In this document: in pieces, positions 8,977-17,278 of the stretch
Position numbering within the stretch: position 1 is the first letter of the stretch
Layout: each line of letters starts with the position of its first letter
Source: REEB506 sp040381035
GTDB taxonomy: Bacteria; Pseudomonadota; Alphaproteobacteria; Caulobacterales; Aquidulcibacteraceae
Assembly (NCBI GenBank): GCA_040381035.1
Contig: JBEIHY010000009.1
Coordinates: 1 to 64,000 of the forward strand
DNA: 64,000 nt
Direction: 5' to 3'
The notes under the pieces: generated by a model
Databases searched by the model: none
Told to the model about the DNA's origin: nothing
Seen by the model: only the letters and a program-made list of their open reading frames with translations
Made by a program: the position numbers and the translations under genes

Positions 8977-9447
8977 TGGCGCGCCGGTCAAAGGGAATGG
9001 ACATTCAACCGTGGCGACATTGCGGCGCGCCTGCTGGCGGCGGCTGAAGCGGATGATTTCGCATGTGTTGGCGCAATCTATGGCTCGGACGCGCGCATTT
9101 GGCGCAGCACCGATCCCCTTTAGCAGCCGGGCTTGAGCGTTGAAGAGCACATTCATGTATTGACCTGGCATGTATTGACCTGGGCGCGCGCCGGCTTGGC
9201 GGCGCTGCATTTTCGCCCGCGCAGATGTGTGACGATGCCGGATGGCTTTGCCCAGACCTTTGTGGTGGAGGCGCGCGCCAAGTCGGGCGAATGCTTCAGT
9301 TTGCCAGTGATGGCGATTGGCTTCCTCCGCGACGGGCGCGTCGTTTGCAAAGGAGAATATCCAAATATGTTGGAGTTGAACGCCATCACGTTCGCCACCG
9401 CCGCCGCCGCGGCTGCGTCTGCGCCATGGCTGGCGGCCAACCCGTGA
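8977..9447 (+). pseudogene. Decayed SnoaL/NTF2-like gene (nonsense codon, lost start, internal duplication)
   Basis: One frame encodes a protein clearly related to the intact gene just downstream. Shared landmarks are a DARIWRSTDP segment (EARIWRCVDP in the intact copy), EEHIHVLTW (AEHISLLRW), MPDGFAQTFVVEA (TPDGFAATHVLTA) and FSLPVM (FSLPLM). The frame has no credible start after the TGA ending at 8976. It is interrupted by TAG at 9121-9123 right after the DP motif and contains a 15-base tandem duplication at 9154-9183. The region from 8847 to 8976 shows nothing. The NTF2/SnoaL assignment is inferred from the small alpha-beta pattern; the decay is read directly. Confidence 0.7.
9154..9183 (+). 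repeat. 15-bp perfect tandem duplication inside the pseudogene
   Basis: CATGTATTGACCTGG occurs twice head to tail (9154-9168 and 9169-9183). It adds five residues (HVLTW repeated) at a position where the intact paralogue has none. It keeps the frame, so it is a secondary lesion or a recent replication slip in an already dead gene. Confidence 0.9.
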
Positions 9448-9503
9448 GCGCGCCGGGGCGTCCTTCTGGTGGTGGATCGGAGCACACCATGCATCCCTAG
9501 GAA

Positions 9504-9932
9504 ATGCTGCTGCGCCGCTGTCTCAAGGCCCTCGAAGCGCGAGATTATGATTTGGCGGCGACCTGCTTTGCGCAGGAAGCCAGGATTTGGCGCTGCGTCG
9601 ACCCCATCGACGGGCCGGAAAAAGCCAGCGCTGAACACATCTCTTTGCTGCGTTGGGTGGGCGGCTTTCAGCGCCGCTTGAACTCTCAGCTGCGTTGGTT
9701 TCAATCCACACCGGATGGGTTTGCCGCCACCCATGTCCTGACCGCGCAAACGGTGTTGGGCGATCTTTTCAGCCTGCCTTTGATGATGCGCGCGATCATG
9801 CGCGACGCCAAGATTCAACGCCTGGAAGAACATTTCGACGCTGCCGCCATGAGCCCGCTTCGCAATACCATCGCGGCCAGCCGCAAGGCCAAACTGAGAT
9901 TTGCAGGTGTCGCGGGGCGTGTGACCTGCTAA
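9504..9932 (+). CDS. SnoaL/NTF2-like small protein, intact paralogue
   Basis: A 142-residue protein with the length and alternating helix/strand pattern of the SnoaL-like/NTF2 fold: an initial helix (LLRRCLKALEARDYDLAATC), then EARIWRCVDPIDG, then antiparallel strands ending in FSLPLMMRAIMRDAKIQRLEEHFD. The molecular role is unknown; relatives range from polyketide cyclases to orphan stress proteins. In-frame ATG 9489 is followed two codons later by TAG at 9498-9500, so translation must begin at ATG 9504 or later. It is the working half of a tandem duplication with the decayed gene upstream, and surE begins 9 bases after its stop. Confidence 0.7.
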   Translation: MLLRRCLKALEARDYDLAATCFAQEARIWRCVDPIDGPEKASAEHISLLRWVGGFQRRLNSQLRWFQSTPDGFAATHVLTAQTVLGDLFSLPLMMRAIMRDAKIQRLEEHFDAAAMSPLRNTIAASRKAKLRFAGVAGRVTC

Positions 9933-9941
9933 TGCGGCGCG

Positions 9942-10706
9942 ATGCGGATCCTTTGCACCAATGATGATGGCATTCATGCAACCGGGCTGGGCGTTCTGGA
10001 GCGTGTGGCGGCCCAGTTCAGCGATGATGTGTGGGTGGTGGCGCCGGAAGTAGAGCAATCCGGCGCTTCGCGGGCCTTGACTTTAACCGCACCCGTGCGG
10101 GTGCGCGCCGTCGGGCCGCAACGTTTTGCGGTGTCGGGCACGCCGACCGATTGCGTGCTTTTGGCGGTGCATGAACTGGTCGAGGGCGCGCAGCCGGATT
10201 TGGTTTTGTCGGGCGTCAATCGCGGTCAGAATATTGCCGAAGACGTGACCTTGTCAGGCACCATTGCCGGCGCAATCCAGGGCATGCAGCTGGGCATCCC
10301 CTCGATTGCACTCAGCCAATCCAAAGGCTTGCGCAGTGATGGCGCGATTGCTTGGGACACGGCTGAAAGCCATGCACCGGCGGTGATCTCCACATTGCTC
10401 GAAGTCGGTTGGCCAGCGGGGGTGGTGATGAACGTCAACTTCCCGGATGTGGCGCCCGAACAGGTGGTTGGCCTGGAAGTGACCCGCCAGGGTCGCCGCG
10501 ACCAGCATATCGTCTATGCCGACAAGCGCACCGATCTGCGCGGCGAAACCTATTTCTGGCTGGGCTTTCGCGGCCGGCCGTCCGCGCCGCCGGACGGCAC
10601 CGATTTGGCGGCCGTCTATGCCGGGCGCATTTCGGTGACGCCGCTGCATTTGGAGCTGACCGACATGGCCGCGGCAGAGCGTTTGCGCCGCGCGCTCGCC
10701 GGCTGA
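9942..10706 (+). CDS. surE: 5'/3'-nucleotidase SurE
   Basis: A 254-residue metal-dependent nucleoside monophosphate phosphatase used in survival and nucleotide salvage. The N-terminus MRILCTNDDGIHATG contains the metal-binding Asp pair. EQSGASRALT supplies the conserved Ser, and SGVNRGQNIAEDVTLSGT contains the metal Asn and the surrounding loop. Full length for the family. It is followed by the nlpD-like gene after about 36 bases. The surE-(pcm)-nlpD order is widespread in Proteobacteria; pcm is absent here. Confidence 0.96.
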   Translation: MRILCTNDDGIHATGLGVLERVAAQFSDDVWVVAPEVEQSGASRALTLTAPVRVRAVGPQRFAVSGTPTDCVLLAVHELVEGAQPDLVLSGVNRGQNIAEDVTLSGTIAGAIQGMQLGIPSIALSQSKGLRSDGAIAWDTAESHAPAVISTLLEVGWPAGVVMNVNFPDVAPEQVVGLEVTRQGRRDQHIVYADKRTDLRGETYFWLGFRGRPSAPPDGTDLAAVYAGRISVTPLHLELTDMAAAERLRRALAG

Positions 10707-10742
10707 TTGCGCACAAACCCGATTCGGTCGCACACCTGCGCC

Positions 10743-11777
10743 ATGACCCTCACCGCACGAGTCGCGCTACTTGCCTGTGTTGGGCTGGCCGGTTGCGCCG
10801 CCACCGGCCCGGCGCCGATCGAAACCCGCACCAGCGCAACTGAGCCAACCCGGTTCGAGCGCCCCGCCAAACCCGCCGCCGCGCCGGCCCGGCCAGCGCC
10901 AGCGCCGGCGCCGGTAGAGCCACGGCCTTATCCGGCTGCCGCCGCCGGTGATTGGGCCGAGGGGCCCGGCGCCCCCTTGTCGATCTGGGCGCTGCAGCCG
11001 CAAGAAGCCCAGCCGTTTGATCCAGCGGCTTTGCCCAAAACCCATGCCGTCAAGCCGGGCGAGACGCTGTTTACCTTGTCGGTCCGTTATCAGGCGCCGC
11101 TGAGAGCGCTGATCGAGACCAATCGCCTGGAAGCGCCGTTTGCGATCAATGTCGGCCAGCTGTTGAGCCTGCCGCCGCCGCGCATTCATCGCGTCCGGGC
11201 GGGAGAAACGCTGGTGGCCATTGCGGCGCGCTACAATGTCGATGCGAGGTCGCTCGCGGTGATGAATCGGATGGCGGCGCCGTTCACGGTGCGTCCAGGC
11301 GATGCCTTGGCGCTGCCCGCTTTGGCCCGCGCGCAGGCCCGCGATCTGGCGCCGCCTCAAGCCGAGCGCCCCCCAGCGCCCGGTCAGCCGCCGCCGAAAC
11401 CCACCATTCGCTTGGCCTGGCCGCTGACCGGAAAAATCCTCACCCGATTTGGTCCGCTGCCAGGCAATCGCCGCTCCGACGGCATCGATATCGCCGCAGA
11501 CGAAGGCGCGCCGGTGAAAGCCGCAGCAGATGGCATGGTGGTTTATGCCGGCAATGATTTGCCGGGCTATGGCAATCTTATCCTGATCCAGCACACTGGC
11601 GGCTGGGTGACGGCCTATGCGCAAGCGCGCAGCCTGAAGCGGGCCGAAGGCGCGCGGGTCAAACAAGGCGATGTGATCGCCGAGGTTGGCAGGGGCCCGA
11701 GCGGCGCGCGGCTGCATTTCCAGGTCCGCCGCGGCTCGCAACCAGCAGATCCGTTGGCCGCGCTGCCGCCGGCTTAG
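10743..11777 (+). CDS. nlpD: NlpD-like lipoprotein: two LysM domains and a degenerate LytM (M23) domain
   Basis: A 344-residue envelope lipoprotein expected to activate cell-wall amidases at division. The signal peptide MTLTARVALLACVGLAGC ends in a classical LAGC lipobox with Cys18. A Pro/Ala-rich linker is followed by two LysM peptidoglycan-binding domains (about 99-143 and 149-193) and a C-terminal M23 domain (about 223-344). The active site is incomplete: the first metal His is Ser in RRSDGIDIA, and the HxH motif reads RLHFQVR with the first His replaced. This is the same pattern as E. coli NlpD, so hydrolase activity is unlikely. ATG 10743 is preferred over an upstream TTG because it starts the signal peptide. 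The stop overlaps the stop of the convergent gene. Confidence 0.88.
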   Translation: MTLTARVALLACVGLAGCAATGPAPIETRTSATEPTRFERPAKPAAAPARPAPAPAPVEPRPYPAAAAGDWAEGPGAPLSIWALQPQEAQPFDPAALPKTHAVKPGETLFTLSVRYQAPLRALIETNRLEAPFAINVGQLLSLPPPRIHRVRAGETLVAIAARYNVDARSLAVMNRMAAPFTVRPGDALALPALARAQARDLAPPQAERPPAPGQPPPKPTIRLAWPLTGKILTRFGPLPGNRRSDGIDIAADEGAPVKAAADGMVVYAGNDLPGYGNLILIQHTGGWVTAYAQARSLKRAEGARVKQGDVIAEVGRGPSGARLHFQVRRGSQPADPLAALPPA

Positions 11778-12604
11778 AGCTGGACGGGCCGGCCTTCGCG
11801 GGCGGCGGCGTCCAGGATGAATTGCCAAGCCACGCGGCCCGACCGGGCGCCGCGCTGGGCCGCCCAAGCAAGGGCTTGCGCTGTCAACGTCTCGCCTTGC
11901 AGCGCCAAGCCAAGGCGCGCGCCATAGGCGGCAACGATGTCCAGATAGGTCGGCTGGCCCATGGCGTGAAACCCAAGCCACAGCCCAAACCGATCCTGCA
12001 AGGCCAGCCGGTCTTGCACGCCATCGGCCATATGGGGATCAAGGTCGGCGTTTTCGTCGCTGGAGCGCGCCACGAGGTGGCGGCGATTGGCGGTGGCGTA
12101 TACGATGAGCCCGCGCCCGGCGCCGGATAATCCGCCATCCAGCGCCGGCTTCAGGGCTTGGAGCGCCTCAAGTGGGGCCGCGCCCAAATCATCCAACACG
12201 AGCACCACCGGCGCCGGCGCCTGACGCAGCGCCGTGATCAAAGCGTCGAGGCGGGCAACCGCAGTGAGCGGCGCCTCGACCACCGCGATTTCGCAAACCG
12301 ACGCGAGCACCGCGCGCAGCAAGGCGCTCTTGCCGGCTCCGCGCACGCCCCACAGCAAAGCATGATTGGCTGGTTCGCCGGCAGCAAAGCGTGCGGTGTT
12401 GGCGATCAAGGCCTGCTTCTGGCGCTCCACGCCCAAAAGCAGATCAAGCGGCAAGCCGGCAATCGGCGTCGGCGCAAAGCGGCCCTGGTCAGCGCGCCAG
12501 ACAAACCCGCCGCCGCCGGCGAGCGCGGCCGGATCGGCCGGCGGGGGACTGAGCCGCTCCAGAGCGGCCGCGATGCGGGCAAGATCGGCGGAAAGTTCGG
12601 TCAT
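11774..12604 (-). CDS. DUF815-family AAA ATPase
   Basis: A 276-residue predicted ATPase of the DUF815 family. Walker A is GVRGAGKSALL with Lys92, Walker B is VVLVLDDLG (Asp138/139), and a sensor-like segment (GRGLIVYATANRRHLV) follows. The C-terminal helical part (DIVAAYGARLGL and GARSGRVAWQF) matches the family. Biological role unknown; it is conserved in Alphaproteobacteria next to yajC-secDF. It reads leftwards, its TAA sharing bases with the nlpD stop, and it diverges from yajC about 150 bases away. Nothing suggests an export function beyond the neighbourhood. Confidence 0.85.
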   Translation of the reverse strand: MTELSADLARIAAALERLSPPPADPAALAGGGGFVWRADQGRFAPTPIAGLPLDLLLGVERQKQALIANTARFAAGEPANHALLWGVRGAGKSALLRAVLASVCEIAVVEAPLTAVARLDALITALRQAPAPVVLVLDDLGAAPLEALQALKPALDGGLSGAGRGLIVYATANRRHLVARSSDENADLDPHMADGVQDRLALQDRFGLWLGFHAMGQPTYLDIVAAYGARLGLALQGETLTAQALAWAAQRGARSGRVAWQFILDAAAREGRPVQL

Positions 12605-12751
12605 GGACCCTCATGTGTGACGCCACGGCGACGCCCGATTGCATTGCCCGCCGGCGGCCCTATAGTCCCGGCCGCTTTGGCCGGCCAGTCCCCTGGCGCG
12701 GCGCCCCTGGCCGATGCGCACTTTGCGCCGGCGCGCCCCGAGGTTTGTTTG

Positions 12752-13108
12752 ATGTTCATTACGGACGCTTTTGCGCAAACGACAGCCGCGACCGGCGGCC
12801 CTGACCCGATGACGGCCATGCTGGTGCAGTTGGCCCCGTTGGTGCTGATCCTGGTGGTGTTCTATTTCCTGCTGATCCGGCCGCAACAAAAGCGGCTCAA
12901 GGCCCATCAGGACATGATCAAGGCCATGGCCAAGGGCGATACGGTGGTCACTTCGGGCGGGCTGATCGGCAAGATCCGATCGCTGCAGGACGACGAAGTG
13001 CGTGTGGAGCTGGCCCCCAATGTCGAGGTGCGCGTGGTGCGCGCCACGATCGCGGAAGTGCGCAACAAGGGCGCACCGGCGCCCGCCAATGATTCGAAGC
13101 CGGCTTAA
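12752..13108 (+). CDS. yajC: Sec translocon accessory protein YajC
   Basis: A 118-residue small membrane protein that joins SecDF in the Sec holotranslocon. A short N-terminal segment (MFITDAFAQT) is followed by one transmembrane helix (LVQLAPLVLILVVFYFLLI, about residues 24-42). Then come the conserved RPQQKRLKAHQDMI and the cytoplasmic beta-rich domain with GDTVVTSGGLIGKI. Length is normal. It begins the yajC-secD-secF operon, with only 14 bases before secD. Confidence 0.95.
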   Translation: MFITDAFAQTTAATGGPDPMTAMLVQLAPLVLILVVFYFLLIRPQQKRLKAHQDMIKAMAKGDTVVTSGGLIGKIRSLQDDEVRVELAPNVEVRVVRATIAEVRNKGAPAPANDSKPA

Positions 13109-13122
13109 GGTTTCGCCAGTCC

Positions 13123-14724
13123 ATGCTGCAACTTTCGCCTTGGCAGATCATCGCTGTCATCGTCGCACTGCTGGTGTCGGCGGTCGTGGCCTCGCCCAAT
13201 GTCCTGCCGGCTTCGGTCACGCAGGGCTGGCCCCTGAAGCCGGTCAATCTCGGACTTGATCTGCGCGGCGGCTCGCATCTGCTGCTCGAAGTGGACGCCC
13301 GCGCGCTCCACAAAGAAAAGCTGGAAAACACCGTCGAAGAAATGGCCCGCGTGCTCGGCGACCAAAAGCCGCGCATCGGTTATACCGGGCGTGCGGTGGT
13401 CGGCGATGTGGCGCGGATCAAGCCGCTCAATACCGAAGACAATACGCGCGCGTTTGGAGCCCTGAAAAAGATCGCCCAGCCGATCCAGAACGCCATGGGT
13501 GGCTCCAGCGGCCTTGATTACGAGATTGTTCAAGGGCCTGACGGCGCCATTGAAGCCCGGATGACCGAGGCCAACAAGGCTGCGCTGACGCGCGACGCCG
13601 TGACCCGGTCGATCGAAGTGATCCGCCGTCGCGTCGATGAAACCGGCACGAGCGAAATCTCGATTGTGCGCCAGGGCGAAGATCGCATCGTCGTTCAGGC
13701 CCCGGGCGAGCAGGATCCCGAAAAGCTCAAAGCGCGGATCGGCAAGACCGCCAAGATGACATTCCATCTGGTCGACATGTCGGCCAGCGCCGCAGACGCG
13801 GCGGCCGGGCGCGTGCCGCCGGGCGCCGAAGTGCTGCCGCAGGACGATCCGCGCGAACCCTTTGTGGTTGTGCGCAAGCGCGCGATGCTGACTGGCGACA
13901 ATCTGACCGAAGCCCATCCCGGCTTTGATCAGCGCAGCAACCAACCGATTGTGTCGTTCAAGTTCGATGGCCCCGGCGGGCGCACCTTCTGTTCGCTGAC
14001 CACGCGCTATACCGGCCAGCGCTTTGCCACCGTGCTGGACGGCAAAGTGATCACCGCACCGAATATCAATGAGCCGATCTGTGGCGGCTCAGGCCAGATC
14101 AGCGGCAATTTCACGGTTGAAAGCTCAACCGAATTGGCGACCTTGCTGCGCGCCGGCGCGCTGCCGGCGCCGCTGACCGTGATCGAACAGCGCAGCGTCG
14201 GCGCTGAGCTTGGCCAGGACGCGATCGACCGCTCGATCATCGCCGCGATCGTTTCGGCCGGGATGATTGTGGCGTTCATGGTGCTTGCCTATGGCGGCCT
14301 GTTTGGCGGCATCGCCTGCATCGCGCTGGTCGTGAATCTCACCATGATTATCGCCATGATGTCGGCGTTCGGCGCGGTGCTGACCCTGCCGGGCATTGCC
14401 GGCCTGATCCTCACCATTGCCATCGCGGTCGACGCGAACGTGCTGATCTATGAGCGCATGCGCGATGAGCAGAATATGGGTCGAAGTCCGGCCTTAGCGA
14501 TTGACGCTGGCTTCGGCCGGGCGATGGTGACGATCATCGACGCCAACATCACCACCATTCTGGCCGCCATGATCCTGTTCCAGTTCGGCGCCGGGCCCGT
14601 GCGTGGCTTTGCCTGGACCCTGTCGATCGGGACGATCACCTCGGTGTTCACCGCCGTGCTGGTGACGCAAGTGCTGATCGCCCTTTGGTATCGCACGACG
14701 CGGCCGAAGAAACTGCCGATCTGA
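13123..14724 (+). CDS. secD: Protein translocase subunit SecD
   Basis: A 533-residue inner-membrane protein that uses the proton gradient to pull secreted chains to the periplasmic side. It has an N-terminal helix, then VNLGLDLRGGSHLLLEVD (the SecD D1 motif), and a large periplasmic region of about 330 residues. Five C-terminal helices follow with the RND-type motif VDANVLIYERMRDE. Length lies in the shorter alphaproteobacterial class. It is directly followed by secF after 33 bases. Confidence 0.96.
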   Translation: MLQLSPWQIIAVIVALLVSAVVASPNVLPASVTQGWPLKPVNLGLDLRGGSHLLLEVDARALHKEKLENTVEEMARVLGDQKPRIGYTGRAVVGDVARIKPLNTEDNTRAFGALKKIAQPIQNAMGGSSGLDYEIVQGPDGAIEARMTEANKAALTRDAVTRSIEVIRRRVDETGTSEISIVRQGEDRIVVQAPGEQDPEKLKARIGKTAKMTFHLVDMSASAADAAAGRVPPGAEVLPQDDPREPFVVVRKRAMLTGDNLTEAHPGFDQRSNQPIVSFKFDGPGGRTFCSLTTRYTGQRFATVLDGKVITAPNINEPICGGSGQISGNFTVESSTELATLLRAGALPAPLTVIEQRSVGAELGQDAIDRSIIAAIVSAGMIVAFMVLAYGGLFGGIACIALVVNLTMIIAMMSAFGAVLTLPGIAGLILTIAIAVDANVLIYERMRDEQNMGRSPALAIDAGFGRAMVTIIDANITTILAAMILFQFGAGPVRGFAWTLSIGTITSVFTAVLVTQVLIALWYRTTRPKKLPI

Positions 14725-14757
14725 TCGCGGCCTTAGAAATTTGAAACGGAAACGCTG

Positions 14758-15798
14758 ATGTCAAACTGGTGGCCGCTGATCAAAACTCTGCCGATCAAGA
14801 CGAATTTCGCCTTTGTGCGGTTTTCAACCTTTGCGGCGCTCGTTTCGATCTTGCTGGTGGCGGCGTCGTTTGCGTCCTTCGCGACGGCGGGGTTCACCAA
14901 GAGTCCGGGCCAAATCTATGCCGAAAGCCCAGTAGGCGTGGGCGGCAAGGCGCAGGGCTTTTTCTGCGCGGCGTTCAATTGCGGCGTCGATTTCGCCGGC
15001 GGTTCGTTGCTGGAGGTCCGCACCCAGGGCCCGGCCCAGCTGGAGGTGTTTCGCGCCAACTTGGAGGCGATGCAACTGAACGACGTGAACGTTCAGGCGT
15101 TCGGCTCCGACAATGACGTGCTGATCCGCTTTCGCACCCCCGACGGCCAAGATCCCGCCAAGTTTGTCGACGTCGTGAAATCAGACCTGCGCGCCAAAAT
15201 GACGGGGATCGACATCACCCGCTCGGAAGTGGTGGGCCCGAAGGTCTCGGGCGAGCTGTTTCAATCCGGCCTGATGGCGCTTGGGCTCGCGATCCTGTTG
15301 ATGCTGATCTATATCTGGTTCCGGTTTGAGCTGAATTACGGCATTGGCGCGGTTGTTGCCTTGTTCCATGACGTGATCTTGACCATGGGGCTTTTGTCCG
15401 TTCTGCGGATGGAGTTCTCGCTCACATCGATCGCCGCATTGCTCACCATCATCGGCTATTCGATGAACGACACCGTGGTCGTGTTCGATCGGATGCGTGA
15501 AAATCGCCGCAAGTTCAAAAAGATGCCTTGGCCAGAGCTGATCGATCTGTCGATCAACGAAACCCTGTCGCGCACCATCATCACCGGCGGCACCGGCATC
15601 CTGGCGCTCGGGGCGCTGATGATTTGGGGCGGGCCGACCATGTTCCCCTTCGTGTTCGCCATGGTGTTCGGAATTATCGTGGGTACTTATTCCTCGATCT
15701 ATGTGGCCGCGCCCGCGCTGCTGTTGTCGGGGTCGAAGATCCCGGCAGATCGCAAAGGCGATGATGACCAGCCTGCCGGCGCGCGCCAAGCGGGCTGA
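14758..15798 (+). CDS. secF: Protein translocase subunit SecF
   Basis: A 346-residue partner of SecD with six transmembrane helices. The N-terminal helix spans roughly residues 18-45, followed by the periplasmic domain with NCGVDFAGGSLLEV. The membrane part holds the SecF signature GYSMNDTVVVFDRMRENRR and the end GTYSSIYVAAPALLLSG. The C-terminal tail is short and polar. A tandem repeat begins four bases after its stop codon. Confidence 0.95.
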   Translation: MSNWWPLIKTLPIKTNFAFVRFSTFAALVSILLVAASFASFATAGFTKSPGQIYAESPVGVGGKAQGFFCAAFNCGVDFAGGSLLEVRTQGPAQLEVFRANLEAMQLNDVNVQAFGSDNDVLIRFRTPDGQDPAKFVDVVKSDLRAKMTGIDITRSEVVGPKVSGELFQSGLMALGLAILLMLIYIWFRFELNYGIGAVVALFHDVILTMGLLSVLRMEFSLTSIAALLTIIGYSMNDTVVVFDRMRENRRKFKKMPWPELIDLSINETLSRTIITGGTGILALGALMIWGGPTMFPFVFAMVFGIIVGTYSSIYVAAPALLLSGSKIPADRKGDDDQPAGARQAG

Positions 15799-15801
15799 CG
15801 G

Positions 15802-15869
15802 TTTTCGGTTGGTGTGACTTTTCGGTTGGTGTGACTTTTCGGTTGGGGTGACTTTTCGGTTGGGGTGAC
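15802..15869 (+). repeat. Four tandem copies of a 17-bp unit
   Basis: The unit TTTTCGGTTGGTGTGAC is present four times without spacers: 15802-15818, 15819-15835, 15836-15852 and 15853-15869. The first two copies are identical. The last two are identical to each other and differ from the first two by one base (GGGTGAC instead of GTGTGAC), implying stepwise duplication. The array occupies most of the secF-PuuD-like gap. The period is not a multiple of three and no reading frame is served. Confidence 0.93.
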
Positions 15870-15922
15870 TGGCCGCCCGAACCAGCCTATAACCCCGGTC
15901 ACGAACCGTTAAGGGGTCATCC

Positions 15923-16549
15923 GTGGTCAACTTCTTGAGCAATATCCGAAATGTCGCCTGGGCGAGTGTCGCCTTGGCGGTGCTGTTCCTGCTCGTCTAT
16001 GCGCTGAACGTGCAGGGCCTAAGCTTAACCGATTACAATTTCTGGCAGGCGGCGCTGCGCTGGTCGCATGTGCTGGTCGGGATCATGTGGATCGGGCATC
16101 TCTATTATTTCAACTTCACCCAGATCCCGAATGCGCCGCGCATTCCGGCCGAACATCGCGGGCCCGCCATCGCCAAAGTGATCGCGCCGGCGGCCCTGTT
16201 CTGGTTCCGCTGGGGCGCGATGCTGACACTGATCACCGGCATTCTGCTGGCGATCAACCAAGGCTATCTGTTCCAGGCTTATACGCTCGGCGCCATGGAC
16301 GGCTTTGCCGTGCCCAAGCACATCTTCATCGGCATCGGCATGTGGCTGGCCACGATCATGTTCATCAATGTTTGGTTCGTGATCTGGCCGAACCAGCAGC
16401 GTGCGCTGAACATTGACAACAAATTCCCCGACCTCGCCCAACCGCAAAAGGACGCACACGCCAAAACCGCGATGCTGTTCTCGCGCACCAACACCTTGTT
16501 GTCGGCGCCGATGCTGGTGGCGATGGCCGGCGCCCAAACCCTCGGCTGA
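15923..16549 (+). CDS. PuuD-like (urate hydroxylase N-domain) membrane protein
   Basis: A 208-residue integral membrane protein with about five hydrophobic segments. It contains HVLVGIMWIGHLYYFNFTQI, FWFRWGAMLTLITGILLAI and IGIGMWLATIMFINVWFVIW, resembling the membrane domain of the PuuD urate hydroxylase family (DUF989). The C-terminal cytochrome-c-like domain of true PuuD is missing. His residues in the membrane helices could bind heme, but that is inference. The GTG at 15923 follows an AAGGGG Shine-Dalgarno at 15911-15916. Function unproven; urate oxidation should not be assumed. Confidence 0.72.
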   Translation: MVNFLSNIRNVAWASVALAVLFLLVYALNVQGLSLTDYNFWQAALRWSHVLVGIMWIGHLYYFNFTQIPNAPRIPAEHRGPAIAKVIAPAALFWFRWGAMLTLITGILLAINQGYLFQAYTLGAMDGFAVPKHIFIGIGMWLATIMFINVWFVIWPNQQRALNIDNKFPDLAQPQKDAHAKTAMLFSRTNTLLSAPMLVAMAGAQTLG

Positions 16550-16552
16550 GGA

Positions 16553-17278
16553 TTGGGCGAAACCCTCTCTGAAACGGTGCGGCGGGTCGACGAGGATCGT
16601 TGGCTCGCCGCGCAATTCGCCGATCCGCCTGGGCGTGATCGGCTGATGGCGCTTTACGCCATCGTCTACGAAATCGCGCGCACGCCGGAAACCGTGCGCG
16701 AGGCGCAGCTCGGTGCGATCCGGCTGCAATGGTGGCGCGAAGGGGTCGGCGCTGCTTTGGCTGGACGCCCGCCACCGGGCCATCCCGCCTTGCAGGCATT
16801 GGCAGGCGCCCACGCTGCAGCCCCCTTCACCATGGGCTTGTTTGACCAGATGATCGACGCGCGCCTGGCTGATCTGGAGGCGCAGCCGTTCGCGACTTGG
16901 ACCGATCTTGTGCGCTATGTCGCCGCCACGGCCGGCTCGACCACCGTGCTCGCCATCGAGGCGCTCGGCGCGCGGTGGGCGTCCTCGGCCCAGATTGGCG
17001 CGGCCTGGGGTCTGTGCGGCCTATGGCGGGCCCATGCGTTCTGGCGCGACCGCGGCCGCCAGATCTTGCCGCCGGGCGCTGCGCCTGACGCGCTTGCCAC
17101 ACGCGCCAAAGCCGCCATGAAAGACCTCTCCGGCGAGCGCTTCGCAAGCCAAGCGGCGCCGGCGGTTTTGTATGGGGCGCTCATCCCCGGTTATCTCGCC
17201 GGGCCCGCCATGAGCCCGCTTGGCAAGCGGGTGCGGCTGGTCAGCGCGGCGCTGCGCGGGCGGCTGTCATCGGGCTGA
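16553..17278 (+). CDS. Squalene/phytoene-synthase-fold protein, NDUFAF6-like
   Basis: A 241-residue all-helical protein of the squalene/phytoene synthase superfamily. The conserved stretch LYAIVYEIARTPETV and the QLGAIRLQWWREGV motif resemble human NDUFAF6, a complex I assembly factor. The aspartate-rich catalytic motifs of true phytoene synthases are absent (EIART replaces the first one), so prenyl transfer is unlikely. The start is uncertain: TTG 16553 lies directly after the upstream stop with a GAGG almost touching it. Its 3' end overlaps the convergent EEP gene by 38 bases. A carotenoid role is the main alternative, but no other carotenoid genes are nearby. Confidence 0.78.
   Translation: MGETLSETVRRVDEDRWLAAQFADPPGRDRLMALYAIVYEIARTPETVREAQLGAIRLQWWREGVGAALAGRPPPGHPALQALAGAHAAAPFTMGLFDQMIDARLADLEAQPFATWTDLVRYVAATAGSTTVLAIEALGARWASSAQIGAAWGLCGLWRAHAFWRDRGRQILPPGAAPDALATRAKAAMKDLSGERFASQAAPAVLYGALIPGYLAGPAMSPLGKRVRLVSAALRGRLSSG

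Noticed and set aside
9121..9123. Recoding of TAG as an amino acid (TAG also at 9498-9500)
   Set aside because: The first gene also lacks a start and has a duplication, and the second TAG can be avoided by ATG 9504. Several confident genes in the window use TAG as stop (nlpD, tgt, M48).
15802..15869. CRISPR-like array
   Set aside because: The four 17-base units are directly joined without spacers and no cas genes are near.
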